The notes under the pieces are model-generated. The model was given only the letters and a program-made list of their open reading frames with translations, was not told the origin of the DNA and made no database searches. A stretch of 47,944 nt of DNA from Phycisphaerales bacterium. GTDB taxonomy: Bacteria; Planctomycetota; Phycisphaerae; Phycisphaerales; SM1A02. Made by a program: the position numbers and the translations under genes. The stretch covers positions 1 through 47,944 of the forward strand of contig JASMLG010000045.1 in NCBI GenBank assembly GCA_030748805.1, given 5' to 3'. Below are positions 47,349 to 47,944 of this stretch, in pieces (the stretch's first letter is position 1; each line of letters opens with the position of its first letter).

Positions 47349-47944
47349 ATGAATGTTGATCAGATAAAAATACAAATGCTATTTGACGCAGCGATTCAGA
47401 TGGAATCAGCAGAACGTGAACCGTTTTTAGACAAAGAATGTGGCGATGACGATGCGATGCGTGCTGAAGTGGAATCTCTTCTAGAACACCATTTCTCACA
47501 AGCAAAAACAATCGACTCATCGCAGCCAAGTTTTGCCCCACTTCCTGAAAATGCAATTTCACACATCCCAGAGAGATGGAAAGTAGGCGTTGGAAGAGAA
47601 AGCGGTGGAATGGGATCTGTCTACGATGCTCGTGACACCGTCCTTGATAGGCGCGTTGCTATAAAACTTCTTCACAAAAGTTCAGATGATCCTCAAACAA
47701 AAGAGAAGGTGCTAAGTGAAGCAAGAGCGATGGCTTCGTTGCAACATCCTTCTATTTGCCCAATCCATGAAGTCATGCTTGATACCGAAGTTCCGTTTCT
47801 TGTCATGCAATGGGTAGATGGTGTGGAGTTTCATCTTGGAATTAAACGAATTGATTTAAAAGATAAACTTTCAATACTCAAAAAACTTATCTCGGCAGTT
47901 GATGTTATGCACTTGCATAATATTATTCATGGTGACATCAAGCC
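47349..47944 (+). CDS. Serine/threonine protein kinase, N-terminal part (truncated by window)
   Basis: The first 198 residues are in the window and the gene runs off the right edge. Residues 10-50 (LFDAAIQMESAEREPFLDKE, then CGDDDAMRAEVESLLEHH) match the N-terminal segment typical of planctomycete Hanks-type kinases. The kinase domain starts near 77, with a Gly-rich loop GRESGGMGSVYDARD, the ATP-binding Lys106 in VAIKLL, and the catalytic loop beginning HGDIK at the edge (Gly replaces the Arg of HRD, a known variant). An ECF sigma factor gene, often found before such kinases, is not present. Confidence 0.88.
   Translation, partial: MNVDQIKIQMLFDAAIQMESAEREPFLDKECGDDDAMRAEVESLLEHHFSQAKTIDSSQPSFAPLPENAISHIPERWKVGVGRESGGMGSVYDARDTVLDRRVAIKLLHKSSDDPQTKEKVLSEARAMASLQHPSICPIHEVMLDTEVPFLVMQWVDGVEFHLGIKRIDLKDKLSILKKLISAVDVMHLHNIIHGDIK

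Noticed and set aside
1..47944. CRISPR array, prophage or complete insertion sequence
   Set aside because: No regularly spaced repeats, phage genes or terminal inverted repeats were seen; the only mobile-type gene is the RAYT.

Overview
The window is a compact, AT-rich bacterial chromosomal segment carrying one tRNA gene and roughly 45 protein genes, mostly ordinary housekeeping genes. Several features point to the PVC superphylum, most likely a Planctomycetota lineage close to Phycisphaerae. These are the PVC-type small basic protein (30402-30635), a kinase whose N-terminus matches the planctomycete type (47349 to the edge), the WXG100-like/coiled-coil/FtsK locus (400-5293), and the membrane-helical and HEAT-lipoprotein pair (13424-15321). 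The lineage is inferred from protein character, not from a search.

Layout. 1-399: tRNA-Val and a small tandem repeat. 400-5293 (-): a four-gene type VII (ESX/Ess)-like locus made of a WXG100-like protein, a coiled-coil protein, a 70-aa Trp-rich protein and a large FtsK/EssC-like ATPase. 5391-8304 (-): exonuclease/phosphatase, alkyl-DNA methyltransferase and UDP-glucose dehydrogenase, joined by ATGA overlaps. 8323-12369 (+): glyA, trmL and a divergent EF-G paralogue. 12366-16856: an MBL hydrolase (-) diverging from cupin, helical-repeat membrane protein, HEAT lipoprotein and MATE exporter. 16920-24385 (-): nrdR-thrS-infC-phosphodiesterase, and TPR-recX-rhodanese-cdsA-zinc ribbon. 24404-27304: a secreted propeller-like protein, nth, and a RAYT transposase flanked by its hairpins. 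27377-31786: moaE and a small membrane protein (-), then TIM-barrel protein, moaB, acpS, SPOR protein, small basic protein and aminotransferase (+). 32025-36742: a glycosyltransferase and DUF971 protein (-), then pyrF, a solute-binding protein, pncC and folK (+). 36800-41706: a thioredoxin-like protein with Asp-His-Pro tails, dacB (-) and ligA (+). 41719-47944: a small membrane protein, uppP, ilvC, aroK, rpmH, rnc, a beta-repeat membrane protein, a nitrilase and the start of a Ser/Thr kinase.

Gene packing and expression. Genes inside operons commonly overlap by ATGA, GTGA or TAATG. Convergent genes often overlap too, one pair by 187 bp and one pair sharing a CTAG stop tetranucleotide. Many operon-first genes show a -10-like hexamer ending only 6-10 nt before the start codon and no Shine-Dalgarno sequence, which predicts leaderless or near-leaderless mRNAs. 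At several divergent gene pairs the two -10 elements overlap inside an 18-27 bp gap, giving compact bidirectional promoters. Clear Shine-Dalgarno sequences occur only at a minority of genes (rpmH, infC, the thioredoxin-like gene, the MBL hydrolase). infC appears to start at a rare ATC codon.

The most notable candidates for new biology are the ESX-like locus, the bidirectional leaderless promoters, the EF-G paralogue with altered GTPase motifs, and the thioredoxin-like protein with Asp-His-Pro tails.
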